In this document: positions 45,401 through 56,913 of the stretch, piece by piece
Layout of the letters: every line of letters begins with the position of its first letter
Position numbering within the stretch: position 1 is the stretch's first letter
NCBI GenBank assembly: GCA_023213395.1
Contig: CM041465.1
Coordinates: forward strand, 24,373,741-24,437,740
Direction: 5' to 3'
DNA: 64,000 bases
DNA from: Cycas panzhihuaensis
Taxonomy: Eukaryota > Cycadophyta
Notes under the pieces: model-generated
Database searches by the model: none
Told to the model about the DNA's origin: nothing
What the model saw: the letters and a program-made list of their open reading frames with translations, nothing else
Translations under genes and position numbers: made by a program

Positions 45401-45779
45401 TTAGAAGATGACAATAGATCCTTAGAAGATATAAGTTGTGACTCTGAATTAATGGGTGTACATCTAATACCATCCTTTAAAGATACCAAAGTTGACAAAG
45501 CAAATCCGTTATAGAAGAATTATCCTCTCTACCTTTAGTTGACAAAGCCAAAATAGTGGTAGAAGGACCATCTTCCCCAAGCACATTAATATCCTCCTTA
45601 TAAAATAATCATAACATCCTCCTTAATGAATAAGATAAGAACCAAGAAGTTAAGGAAATGAGGATCACATTCCCAACTTGAGGATCTCATGAAGCCCACT
45701 AGCTCAATAAGAATATACGACTAGATGAGGTAGGTAAAACTAGCATTCAAAGTACCCATAGAGTAAGGATGTAGGAATT

Positions 45780-47313
45780 ATTATATACTAAGCTTGAACC
45801 AATAGAACTACACCTTACTCTTAATAAAGAGCCCCTCTCATACTAGGAAGCTATGAAACATACAATTTAGAGAAATATAATGAACAAAAAATACTAATAT
45901 CTTATAAAAAATGGTATGTAAGAGCTCATTGATCTACCACATGGTAAAAAGGTAGTTGAAAATAAATAAGTGTTTAAAAATAAATATAGATTAGATGACA
46001 TCCTGGAAAAACATAAGGTGTGATTGGTAGCTAAAGGATTTACACAAAGGAAAGGCATCGACTACACTGAAGTCTTTGCACCTATAACTAAGTGGCCTAC
46101 AATTAGAGCTCTTGTGGCCTTAGATATTTAACAGGGCTAGAAAATCCACCAGCTTGATATTAAGATTGCATTTCTTAATGAAGATCTTAAAGAAGAAATT
46201 TACATGGCTTAGCCAGAAGTATATGAGGTCAAAGGCCAAAAGCATAATGTTTGCAGGCTCAGAAAGTCCCAGTACAACCTTAAACAAGCCCCTCATGGTT
46301 GGTTTACCAAGTTATCTAAAAGAATGAGGTAACTTAGATATGAGGTTTATAACTACCAAGATATTGATGTAACACTATTCATCAAGCACCAAAAGGATAA
46401 AGTCACTTATTCCATAATCTTTATGGATGATATGCTAGTAACGGGTAACAGTAAATAAGCAATAAGCTAGCTAAAAAAAGGACCTTGGTAAAATGTTTAA
46501 ATTGTCTGACCTTGGTTTGATGAAATATTACTTGGGAATTAAAATAATACAAAAGAATAAAAAAATTTTCATCTCCCAAGAAAAATACATCAATGATCTT
46601 TTAACCAAGTTTTAGTTAGAAGATGCTCGACTAGTGGCTTTACCTATGGACCCTAATACCAAACTCTCAGTTGATGGTAATAATAAGGAGGTAGACCTAG
46701 CATTCTATAGGAAACTTGTAAGTAATATCATCTATACTACTAATACAAGGCTAGATATTACACACTCTATTAATATTCTTGCATAATTCATGATAAATTA
46801 TAAGTAGAATCATTAGCATTCTACAGTTTAAGTGTTAAAACACCTAAATATAACCAATAAATTTGGTCTGTTGTATGAACCTAATAATGAATTTAAGATT
46901 TCTACATATATAAACTCAGACTTTGTAGGAGATAAGATATAAGAAGATTTATTTCTAGGTATATAACATTTCTTGGAATAGCACCAATATCATGGAGATC
47001 TAGATAGCAAAAGGTAGTTGTTGATTCAACTACTGAAGCTGAATATATTACTACTTCTGAGAGTAGCAAAGAGGTGATATGGCTTAGAAAATTATTTGAA
47101 ACATTAAATATCACCCAAACAATTCCTACCAGACTTCGTGTGGATAATCAATTAGTAATCTATATGGTAAAAAATCTTGTATTTCATGATTATAATAAAT
47201 ACATAAGTATGAAAGTGCATAAGATTAGAGAACTAGTTTATGACATCATAATTCAATTGAAATACTACCCTATAATAGATCAAGTGGTTGATATCTTTAC
47301 CAAACCACTATAA
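45780..47313 (+). pseudogene. D2 reverse transcriptase and RNase H
   Basis: RT blocks: [65 protein letters not shown] near 46,422 (F-M-D-D variant), LSDLGLMKYYLGI. The RNase H part has ATTEAEYITTSESSKEV in altered form and ends DQVVDIFTKPL at 47,313. Many stops. Confidence 0.82.
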
Positions 47314-47819
47314 AAGGTGAAGTTTGAATAGTTTTAAAGGTAACTTGACCTTAGGGCCTCCATCTTTAATTGATCAAAGAAGATGACAATAAGATCATCA
47401 TACTCTATTCTATTCATTAAAATCCCTTATGGATGTAAAAGAATAAAAATAAGTCTCTACTCTATCCTATTTGTGAAAACCCCATGTGAGCACGAAAAGA
47501 TAAGGGTTATACTAGTTTTAAGAAATTAGAACCTATGAAAACCCAAAAGGGCACAGGGGATGACCAAATGGTATATGAAGACTCAGCAGATTAATCTCCA
47601 TATTTAAGTTGTTTAGCTATCAGGCTACATCAAGAGCCACCTTAGCTATTTTGAATTATAAAAGGAGCTATAGATCTTAGAAAGCCTATGGGTTTTTATT
47701 CTCTATAAGGTTTTCCCCACAAAAGTTTCATTTAGAATTTTAATATAGTAATGAGGCTCAAATAAAGACCTCATAGAATATATTTTTTCAAAATGCCCTT
47801 CCACCATTAAGGGGGGGAT
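47314..47819 (+). other. D2 3' untranslated part and polypurine tract
   Basis: About 500 bp with no reading frame, aligning with D1 63,377-63,886. Ends with the tract TTAAGGGGGGGAT at 47,808-47,819, directly before the LTR. Confidence 0.7.
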
Positions 47820-48132
47820 TTAAAGAGATTAATGTATCAAGGTCATTTGTGTAGATTAATTAGGTGACCTTAGGATATATTGTTAGCATTAATCTCTTAG
47901 TAAAATATACTTTGTGTGTATTTAGATATAACTTCAAATTCATATTATTATATGAGAAAATCCTAACCCTAATACTCACCCTCAATAATAAAAGGTAAAG
48001 TCTTAAGGAGGGAGTCATTATTCATTCTCACCTCTAAGCTTTGCTCTTATATATTATTTTTATCTCTTCTTCATTCTCCATTGCCATTATGTACATGTGA
48101 CTAATTTATTCGCTAGATCTATCATTCCTTTA
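47820..48132 (+). repeat. 3' LTR of D2
   Basis: 313 bp, same length as the 5' LTR; terminal TG and CA are mutated (TT, TA). Followed by GATTG. Confidence 0.86.
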
Positions 48133-48137
48133 GATTG

Positions 48138-49000
48138 TCTCTAATTATTGGATCTAGGTCCAAGTTTATCATTTTGGCCTTAGCCTTGAGACTATTTGTT
48201 TTAGTGTTAGGGAGCCTGTTGACTATGAGAACATTATCCTCCTTATTTATTTTTTCCTTTTTCTCAAGAATTACCACCTTTGTGACAGGAATGACCTTTA
48301 TTTTTGGTATAAAAAATATCTTCTTCCACTTTAAAGGTAGTATTGATGGGATCTGATATAGTGGCAAAGTTAGAATCAAAAGTCTTATTAAATTTGATGA
48401 ACTTATTAGCAAGATCCTCAAAATTTAGGGTCTTCAAGGTGCCACTAGATTGAAGACTTCCTAGTAGATTTTTATAATCTAGGATATGGAGATATGCTTG
48501 AATCAAGAAAGCCTATGTAATGCATTGAGTCTTGAAGTCTTTATTAATGGATTGCTTGATGGGATGAAGGAGATTAATTATCTCACTTATGTCTCCTTTT
48601 TGCATTTTAGTTTGTTCATCTTTAGCACTAAGTGAACAAATTCCAAGTTTAATTTAGTGTTAAAGTTCTTCTTGAGAACTTTGAAAACTTTCCATGATGT
48701 ATTACATATGGCTTCATCAATAAGATTATACATGGAATCATTAGTGATAAGAAGTATTCCTGCATAGATTTTATTATCATTAAGTTCCCATTAGTATTTA
48801 CCTATAGTATTAGTAGAAGGAGTTGGAGGAATTCTTGTAGAGGCAAGTGTGGTAGTAGTGGCAACAACAATTGGTGTAAGTTATAAGTGATCTCTCTAAA
48901 AACCTTCTTACTTTATAGCTTTTTTGATATTAGTGAACCATATATCGTAATTTTCTTTTCCTTTAAGAATATATTTTACATTTTGCTTGAACTATAAAGA
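48138..49000 (-). pseudogene. Copia H gag remnant
   Basis: Minus strand, homologous to D-family gag. The open part 48,506-48,264 encodes MIQAYLHILDYKNLLGSLQS and KFIKFNKTFDSNFATISD, close to D1 59,347-59,586. The rest has many stops. It continues, beyond the D2 insertion, into the zinc knuckle and protease at 15,190-14,640. H is therefore an older member of the D group lying opposite to D2. Confidence 0.75.
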
Positions 49001-49171
49001 TATGGTATCTTTTAAGAATGGATGAAATGAATAAGGGAATATGAAAGTGATGACAATAAATAACTGATTACTATTTACAAATGGGAGATGTAATAAAGGA
49101 ATGTAGCAGAAGGAAGAATAAAGAAATAAGAATGGTTACTCAAAGATGAAGAGAGCAATATAGAGAAAAGT

Positions 49172-49380
49172 CACAAATACTTATGACATATATTAACCTA
49201 ATGTAATAAGAATATGAGAAGCACTATGATGAAAATAAGCACCAATACTTGTGATAAATATTAACTTGATGTAGTAGGAATATAAGAAGCACTATGATAA
49301 AAATTAGCCACCAATACTTATGAAAAATATTAACTTGATGCAGTAGGAATATAAGAAGCACTATAATTATGATTGCACTA
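49172..49380. repeat. Tandem repeat, three units of about 69 bp
   Basis: Units start near 49,174, 49,243 and 49,312. Each reads like CAATACTT(A/G)TGA..AATATTAAC and ends AGAAGCACTATGAT. They lie in the leader region of H (between its gag and truncated left side on the minus strand). Confidence 0.8.
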
Positions 49381-49865
49381 TGGATCACTATTTACAAATA
49401 AATAAGTGATCAATATACAAGATTATAGGCTAATATGGAAGTTGACATCATTGGGTGTACATAACTTTAGAAGTCAAATGTAGGATATGTAATCAACCCA
49501 ATAACCTCTAACTTGTATCCAACATATAGTTGAGGTTACTAAAGGGATGCCTAGGCTTCTACTAGAATTAAATTGGCCTTCACTTGTGATATCTATAATT
49601 GTGCTTGGTGATGAAAATCCAAGTTATAACAGAGCCTAAGTACTCCTAATCCTCACCCAGTTCAATAATGAGCAACTATATACCTTCTCTAAAGAGTGGT
49701 GCATACATACCCATGGCTATGATGGATATTAGACTAGGTATATTTTAATCTTATATTAAAGTTTCAATTTTTCTAGTTGGTAGAATTGCACCTCTGGGGG
49801 AGTTAACTAAACTCATATGAGGTCAAGCTAAATGATCAATAACTTAGGTAGCTGTGGACCTATGG
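49381..49865 (-). other. Copia H leader fragment
   Basis: Reverse complement resembles the D1 leader (about 58,380-58,540), for example the stretch around GGTATATA(A/G)TTGCTCATT. No LTR of H was found to the right, so the element is truncated where repeat G starts. Confidence 0.55.
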
Positions 49866-49867
49866 TA

Positions 49868-52800
49868 GCAAGTGAAAGCAATTACCCACAAAATGTGTTT
49901 GTGCATTAGAATACAAGTTCAGGACCCACAAATGGCACACAAACTCCTTTGAGACAACCCTTCCTCGATTTGGAGCGATAGGCTGGCGAAGGATCTCCTC
50001 GGTTTCTCAAGTAACCTCAAGAGGGTCCCTCCTGTCCTTAGATGGGTGAAGGAGAGTGGAAAAATGAGTAAGGGAATGGCTCCTTACACAAGAAAAGAGG
50101 GTATGAAAGAGGTGACTTTTAGTTAAAAAAGGAGAATAGCCCACACACATGGGTGGTTAAGATGATGACTAGCGTTGTGAGCTAGAGGTTGACATATAAG
50201 CCAAACAAAAGGATCCTAACCAAGGGAGGCGAAGGAAATGGAGTAGGGTAAATGGCCCTAAGAGGGGGGTGCCTCCAAGGCACCAAACCTAAGGGGGTCT
50301 TAGGAGTGGGAATCGATAAAAGAAGTTATCTCAATGTTTGTGCCTATTCATGGCAAGGTAGGGTGACGTAGAGAGGATGTAGTGCATGTAATAATGTGTA
50401 TTTATGTGTGAAGAAGTTACTTTTTAAAGTAAGGAAATAATATGAAATTCCCACTTATTTACCCACACACGTAACCTCACTATCTTTATCTTTTGAATGC
50501 AAGAAAGAAAGATAACAAAGGAAAGCTATATGGTATAAAAACACATGCAAAAGATGTAGGGTTGCTAGGCAATACAATAAGGTAGAAGGGATGTACACAT
50601 GCATATGTGAAAGTTCTACATGCACTTTATAAGGAGGTAGGTAAGCTAGTTAAGAGTAAGTGACCTAAGCTAATCCTACTTCTTTTCCTATTTCTTTTAA
50701 TGATGTACAAATGAATGGAGGAGAGGAAAGAAAGGAAAATTAGAAAAGTGCAAGGCATACTTGAAATACGGTGGCTGAAGTAGTGCTACCCTTGCTATGC
50801 CTACTACCCTCGCTCTTCTCCAACCATGGATGGTGCAATGAAATGGTGCTAGCAGAAAATGAAAGGGGCTCCCTTACCTTTCCCAAAATCAAAGGAAAAG
50901 AAAAGAAAAAAAAAAAAGTAATGCAAGGAAATGCGAAGGTAAATATAACTCTAACTTACAACTTTAAGAGCCAAAAGAAATACCAGTTGGAAAGAGAGGA
51001 ACGTACCTGAAACGAAACCTCCTTTACTTTCCATATATAATAAGATGACCTACAATCAAACAAAAATTTCCCCTTCCCTAGGGATGCAAAATATACGTGG
51101 GATAGATGTACAATATGGAGAATGATAGGATATATGTATCTTAGTCAAAGAAACACATTCACCATAATATCACTCTTTATCCTCTATATGTCATCTAATA
51201 AGCAATATGGGAAGAAGGGGGTAAAAGGGAGAAGAAGGACAACTAGCCTCATAATGGCTAACCTTCTGGATTACTAAGTGCTCCACACTATCCAAATACC
51301 AGGATGATAAGAAGAGTAAGTACAACAAACTCTTAGAATGTAAGCCAAGAAGTAGTGAATAATGTTGTAAAAGTCATCAATATTATAGAAATTATAACAT
51401 GTAACTTTTGAAACTTTGACAAGGCTAGGCTAAATGGCAAAAGAGATATGGGATGGGGGCTGATAACCCACTTGTATAGGACCAGCAAGGACTAGTAGCA
51501 AGTGCAGCAATGGGCTACCTATGCTACTGCCAGCGATGACCTTCCTTCTAATGGCCCTTTGGAGACCCAAGAGAAGCACAAAGAAAGAAGAAATAAGGAG
51601 AGAAAGGAGCTGCCCTTGCGGAGAAGGCTTGCTAGGTATGGAACCTTGCCTTTTCTCCTTTCACTCTCTGTGAGTGCCTCTTCTCTGCTACCTCCTTGAA
51701 GAAACCAGGGAGTAGCCAGAAGAACAAAAGGAAACCAATGAAAAAGTGAGGTTTTGCCTCCTGTTTATAGTAGAGAAAATGGAGAAAAAGTGCTACAAAA
51801 GTATTGATAAATGATGTTTATGTTACTCAAAGGAAAGGAAAACAAAGTATAAGCTTAGAAATACCTATTGTGTGCATATTAGAGGCGGATCTACTTGAGA
51901 AAAGAGGAGAGAAGCTAACCCTGTGGAGTTTGCAAGTGGGAAACCTTAAAGGAGCAACAAGCTAGAAAGAAACTAGAGTGAAGAGGAGAATCTAAGTTTA
52001 ATGGAGCACTTGGAGCATGATCTTCACTTGGGTGGCTATGTTACAGACCTATTGCTACGTGTCTGGAGCTGTAGGAGGCTAGTGGCTAGTTGAGAAGTTG
52101 ATGTAGCAAGTTCTATCCTGTTGCAGGGCATTTTTTAGAGAAGTGCTAGTAAAAATGAGTGAGTGAGAGAGAGAAAATGAGGACATTTTTGGGTTTTTCA
52201 AACCCAACCCTAGCTCAATCGAGTAGTTAGGGTTTGGCCTAGGTTGGGAATAAGTCATTACAATGTGGCAATTTTGTAATAAATGCGAAATTAGCTGTGG
52301 CAGATTTTAAAAAGTAAATTGTGACAGTCATCCTATGGTAAACTTAGCAGTACCATGAAGTTTGGAGTGGTACCACAAAGTTTATCATGGTGCAGTAAAA
52401 GCATGGAGAAAAATAAAGAGAAAGAAGCTTGGAAACTCCAAAAGAAAAGGGAAACTCAGGCCTAGAGGGGCATGGTACTCTGTCCAGGTGGCAGGAAAGG
52501 GTTGTGGGGCTTAGGAGAGCCTATAACAAACAGGTACTAAGGGCAAGAAACTCCCAAAAAAGTCAACAAATAGGTGGAGGACACCAACCAATCCTAGGCG
52601 AGGTGCTAGGGGTCATGATGCATTGATAGGTGATGAGATTGGGCTACAGAGGCCAAATGGTACTTGGGAACATTGTGGAGACATGGAGGAGGGTTATGGA
52701 ATGCCATGGGATTCATATCCCTAGATTGTCATAGGCTGAAAAAAGTGCTAAGATGCAATATATCCAAGCAGTGAATGCATAATGATCATGTAGTGAATCA

Positions 52801-52945
52801 ATCATTGTGTAATGTAAATGCAGTGCTTCAACCCACCTTTCCTAAAACTGATAAAGGCAAGGAATAGAAGTGCACCTATACTTACCTGAGCTAACTCGCC
52901 CATGTCTATTCCTGATAGTTGGGAAACATTGCCCCCTTAGCAATA
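49868..52945 (+). repeat. Long repeat G, right copy
   Basis: Same orientation as 9,870-12,585. Small reading frames within are not conserved between the copies. The end near GGGAAACATTGCC matches the end of the left copy (GGAAACAAGTCC). It is directly followed by about 0.4 kb of unassigned sequence and then the plus-strand PMD element. Confidence 0.55.
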
Positions 52946-53330
52946 GAGCCTCGCTGCTTAGAAGCATATCACGATGACAAATGCTAGCAACAAAAAGTTA
53001 GCAATATGTATACAACAAATACAACAATGGTATGAGCTAAGGGCGACGAAAAGTATCATGGTGGGATGCATGGAAAGGGAGATGAGAGAGAGGCGACAAA
53101 GAGGTTGCCTATGCATCACCCTTAAGTTGATGGGTAGAGCAAACAGATGGGGGGATGCCCCTATCATATAAATGTAATATAGATAGTAGTGATGACCATA
53201 GACATGATCAAACAAATGCTACAGATAAGATGTTATGTGAATAGGGAAGCTAGAATAATAAGGACTCCACATTGAGAGTGGTATGAATGGTAGGGTGAAG
53301 AGAACAATCCTGATGGCCACCATAGTTTAA
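52946..53330. other. Unassigned stretch
   Basis: No gene recognised. A TGGTATGAGCTA at 53,029 resembles an initiator-Met primer site, but it is not set in a recognisable LTR context. Confidence 0.3.
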
Positions 53331-54975
53331 CCTCATTAGCGGTCATCCTTTGGAGGTATGAGTGGATATCGAGATAGAAGAATATGATGACTCAAAACCT
53401 GTATGCCTGGGTGACTGGACATGTCCCTCAAGGGAGGCCATCAAGGAGAGGGAGGTGACACTCGGGGATGAGATGGACAAGGTTGTCCACCTTAGTGTTG
53501 TGTTCCTTAGGGATATGTTAGATATCAATGGAAGAGAAATAGGATAAAAGGGACTAGCAGTCTAAATGAGGGATCTCAGACATTGACAATGCACCTAGTA
53601 GACCTGGATGAGATGAGACACCATGACCTAAGAGTTGCAAAGGAGGATGATAGGCCCATGGTGGAAACAAAGCACATCGGTAAGGGATTTAATAATGACT
53701 ATGTACTTAACTTCGTTATTGGTGGCTTTGGGAAGGAAGACCCTGGAACGTATGTAATCATATCTGGAGGGGTCACGGAGGATCCACGCATGGTGAAAGG
53801 GCCTGGGTTGCCACAACTTCCACTATCAGTGAAGATGAGTAATGCCATAATAAGAGAGATAAGGGTCTCGGTGAGATAGATGAAAAAGAAGAGCGACAAC
53901 GGGGTTGATGAGCATGAAAGGTTATGAGAGGTAGCATTGAGGCTATGAAGTACTCAAGAGGTTATAAGTAGAGACCATGGAGGATAGGAGAGCCCTAGAG
54001 GGAGGCTACCTGGGGACAGGGAGATTGACCTGACAGACAGGAAATAAACAATAGCAAAAAAGGCCCCTTCAAGGTCCCAAAGCCCGCTAAAAGGGCCTTG
54101 GCGAGGGCTAGGATGAGGGAGGCGCTTCTTTTGGGAGCCCCAAAGTCTCGACCGAGTAGCAAAAACATACTCAGGGCAGCGAAATGAGCTAAACAATTAT
54201 AAACATAGGTATGTTTTCGGATGGTATAAAAATCAAGATAAAAGGGGTCTACGAAAGACTGAAGGAGTCGTTATAAATGTGTCAAGGAGGTAAAAAATGG
54301 AGGCCATGGAGGTGAAATGGGGAACAGACCTAAAAGGCAAAGATGATGTAGGAAAAGAGGTAGGCGTAGGGGCTATCGTGATAGAAGAAAATGAGGAAGT
54401 GCTCATCGGGGCCCCCGCCTATATAAGGAAAACTCGGCAAAAACAAAATTTATTTCCATGGGCTCATGATCTATTTGGAGCCCTTTCCCTTATATACTAG
54501 AGTATTGCCTAACTTCAAAGACACACAGAGGGTGATATGACCATTAGATCAAGGCACAGAGACAACTAACGAGGCCAAGATGACGAGAAGGCAGTAGCGA
54601 GGTTGGATCCAGTGAATGGATCACCCCCTACCTGTTCTATTTCATCCATTTAATTTAGTGTGTTTTTATACTTTTCTAGAGTAGTTTTTGTCTCCTTAAG
54701 GGTGAATTGGGACCCTTTGAAGCCTAATTTAGGCCCAGAGAGGGAGAGGACTAGGGCATTAGGTAGCCCTAGTCCCAGTGGGCCTGAGTGTGGCCCATTT
54801 GGGAAAATTTTTTATTTTTTTCGGCATTATCCCTCCTTATGTGGGGGGTATGGATAGCCCACATCAAAATTCACGGTACCACAGAATTTGTCATAGGGAC
54901 ACTGAGAAAATGCTAAAATCTCGGTGGGGCCCATATCAAACTATGTGGTATCATAGAGTTTGATGTAGGCCAGAG
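53331..54975 (+). repeat. 5' region of the plus-strand PMD element
   Basis: Aligns in reverse orientation with 2,930-3,965 (from about 53,750 on). Contains the TATA box and, near 54,865-54,965, a variant of the palindromic module. The part before 53,750 has no counterpart in the truncated left copy. Confidence 0.5.
54419..54428 (+). promoter_or_regulatory. TATA box upstream of the right PMD-like gene
   Basis: CTATATAAGG, identical to the box of the inverted copy at 3,508-3,517 and set in conserved flanks. It lies about 690 nt upstream of the ATG at 55,118. Confidence 0.55.
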
Positions 54976-56349
54976 GATAAGAAGCGAAAAAAAGAAGGAA
55001 AGGGGGCCCTGAAAGGTGCCAAACTCAGCCTAAAGAAGGGGAGAGATAACCTGAGGGTAGGCAGGAAGAGTTTAGAGTATTCTAACTAGTTGTTGGGTGC
55101 TTTTGCAGGTAGTTATCATGGTGGACAACTGCAAAAATATAGGGATAGTGATGATGAGCTTCATAGAGATGATGACATGGGGGGATCAACAGACATTGGG
55201 GTGATATGGACTATTGAAGATTATCATGATGCCTTAGTACACTCCAAATCAGCATCTCTTAGTAGATATAGTCACCCATTGGGATAGCAGGTGGTATGTG
55301 TTCCACCACCCTCACGTGGAGGATGTCACTATCACACGAGGGGACATTTGGAGGATCCTGGGTGTACCGGCAGGAGGAGTGCCAATGTCGCTAGGGACAC
55401 TGCCTAGCAATGACGCTGCACATAGGGAGGTAGACATATTCTTCACTGGCCAGGACAGGTATGACAGACAATGAGTGTCAGTCCAGACTATGGTTATGTC
55501 ATGGATTGCTCGGGTGAGGAAGTTTATCACATTGGGCATTCTGTTCTGGGTTTCCTAGAAATAGAACTACAGGGACATCCTTGGTAGATGGATAGAGACA
55601 GTCGGGAGGTGTGAGGCCAAGGAGAGACTAGATTTGGCCATTCTGATAGTGGTGAACATGGTCACCTAATTAGATGCCATCAGGGTGATCAAGAGAGGAG
55701 GATTCTCTTACTATACACTACTGCAATGCTGGTTTTTTAATCATTTTAGGGCAGTAACACCACTAGGAGGACCACACCCCATCTTAGCATGGGCTCCCAT
55801 GGTACACAGGTGGCATACTCGGTTTAGAGGGACCAAGGACCAAGCTTATATTAGGTGATCAATGGAGGATACATCGCTAGACCTCCTCATCATGGTAGAC
55901 TATATGGTAGATCCATATAGAGCAGTGAGGTGGGATAGCGACGATGAGGTAGGAGGAGCAAGAGGTACCCCTAGAGATGGAGATGACGATGACAGAGGTG
56001 ACAAGGGTGATGAGGTAGGCCCATTAGGAGCAATAGGTGGCGAAGTTGGTCTATCAGGGACCACAGGAGATGATGTAGGGCCTTCAAGAGTCGCAGGAGG
56101 AGAGGTGAGTCCCTCGAGAGCTATAGGGAGAGGTAGGCCACCCTGCACACTAGTCTAGAGACTGAGGGAGATGGGCAGAGCTCAGGCACTGGCAACAGCA
56201 ATAGTAGTAGTGGCAGAAGGGGGAAGGAGACTCCCTGGTAGGCCAGGTAGTAGGCGAGGTGGTACCTGATGAGGAGGAGGCACCAACAGCTAAGGGAGGT
56301 CCCAAGGAGAAGGTGGTCATCCGAGTAGAGGGGTCACCCATCCCAGGAG

Positions 56350-56473
56350 GTGAGACACTAACTTTTCCTGTCATCTTTTGACCACCAAGTATTTAGATGG
56401 CTTGTTTTGATTTGGTTTTGGGATCTGATATATACATGGATGTATAGATAAATATATGATGTGTTTGATTTAG
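56350..56473 (+). other. Probable spliceosomal intron of the PMD-like gene, GT-AG type
   Basis: Donor GGAG|GTGAGA, acceptor TTTGATTTAG. AT-rich and 124 nt long. Both flanks encode protein collinear with the minus-strand copy, while the inside is diverged and encodes nothing. Confidence 0.55.
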
Positions 56474-56584
56474 CAAGAGTAGCAGGGATGATAAGGTTGG
56501 TCGAGGCGATAATCTGAGGGGTATTTCCCTAGGTCTACGTAGAGGGGCAACCGCCCATCTAGGCTGGAGAGGAGCCACGATCGG

Positions 56585-56589
56585 TAGGG
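56585..56589. repeat. Expected left target-site copy of D1 (TAGGG)
   Basis: The five bases directly before the D1 5' LTR. The partner would lie beyond the window, so it cannot be confirmed here. Confidence 0.4.
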
Positions 56590-56899
56590 TGAAAGAGGTT
56601 AATGTATCAAGGTCATTTATGTAGATTAATTATATGACTTTAGGATATATTGATTAGCATTAGTCTCTTAATGAAATGTATTTTATATGCATTTTGATGT
56701 AATTTAGATTCATGTCATTATGTGAGAAAATCCTAACCCTAATGCTCACCCTCAATAATAAAAGGCGAAATCTCAAGGAGGGAGTAATTATTCATTCTCA
56801 CCTCCAATCTTGCTCTTATATCTTATTTCATATCTTTTCATTCTCCATTACCATTGTGTGTATGTGAGTGATTTATTCCCTAGATCCATCATTCCTTCA
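56590..56899 (+). repeat. 5' LTR of D1
   Basis: 310 bp, TGAAAGAGG ... CCTTCA, with inverted TGAAAG/CTTCA ends. Closely similar to both D2 LTRs. Confidence 0.9.
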
Positions 56900-56901
56900 T
56901 G

Positions 56902-56913
56902 TGGTATCAGAGC
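56902..56913 (+). other. Primer binding site of D1
   Basis: TGGTATCAGAGC, an exact match to the usual initiator-Met tRNA primer site, two bases after the LTR. Confidence 0.9.

Larger units (their letters stand above)
15196..48132 (+). mobile_element. Copia element D2 with nested insertions
   Basis: The outermost element of the nest. Pieces in order: 5' LTR 15,196-15,508; leader 15,509-15,745, 21,034-21,603 and 28,337-29,279; gag 29,280-30,406; pol 43,903-47,313; 3' LTR 47,820-48,132. Inserts are copia B (15,746-21,033), gypsy C (21,604-28,336) and copia E (30,407-43,902). Removing them leaves about 4.9 kb. The gag-pol joint at 30,406/43,903 reads continuously against the uninterrupted copy D1 near 59,960-59,970. 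Perfect 5-bp flanking duplication. Confidence 0.88.
55118..56589 (+). pseudogene. PMD-like protein gene, two exons, decayed (right copy)
   Basis: Starts at ATG 55,118 (MVDNCKNIGIVMMSFIEMM). One frame runs to about 56,158 with stops but no obvious shift: LLVDIVTHWDSRWYVFHHPH, then VTITRGDIWRILGVPAGG (the PMD-like block), FFTGQDRYDR, ETVGRCEAKERLDLAILIV, WFFNHFRAVTPLGGPHPILA, DKGDEVGPLGAIGGEVGLS (acidic/Gly-rich tract). The frame shifts near 56,220 to PDEEEAPTAKGGPKEKVVIR, then comes a 124-nt intron (56,350-56,473). The second exon opens with RLVEAII and VYVEGQPPI and is cut at 56,589 by the D1 LTR. The missing coiled-coil part should lie right of D1. Confidence 0.6.

Noticed and set aside
49172-49380. 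Direct repeats as a CRISPR array
   Set aside because: Units are contiguous and about 69 bp with no unique spacers, in a plant-type retroelement context.
53029-53040. TGGTATGAGCTA as a primer site marking an LTR end at 53,026
   Set aside because: No matching LTR end or second copy; not enough to define an element.
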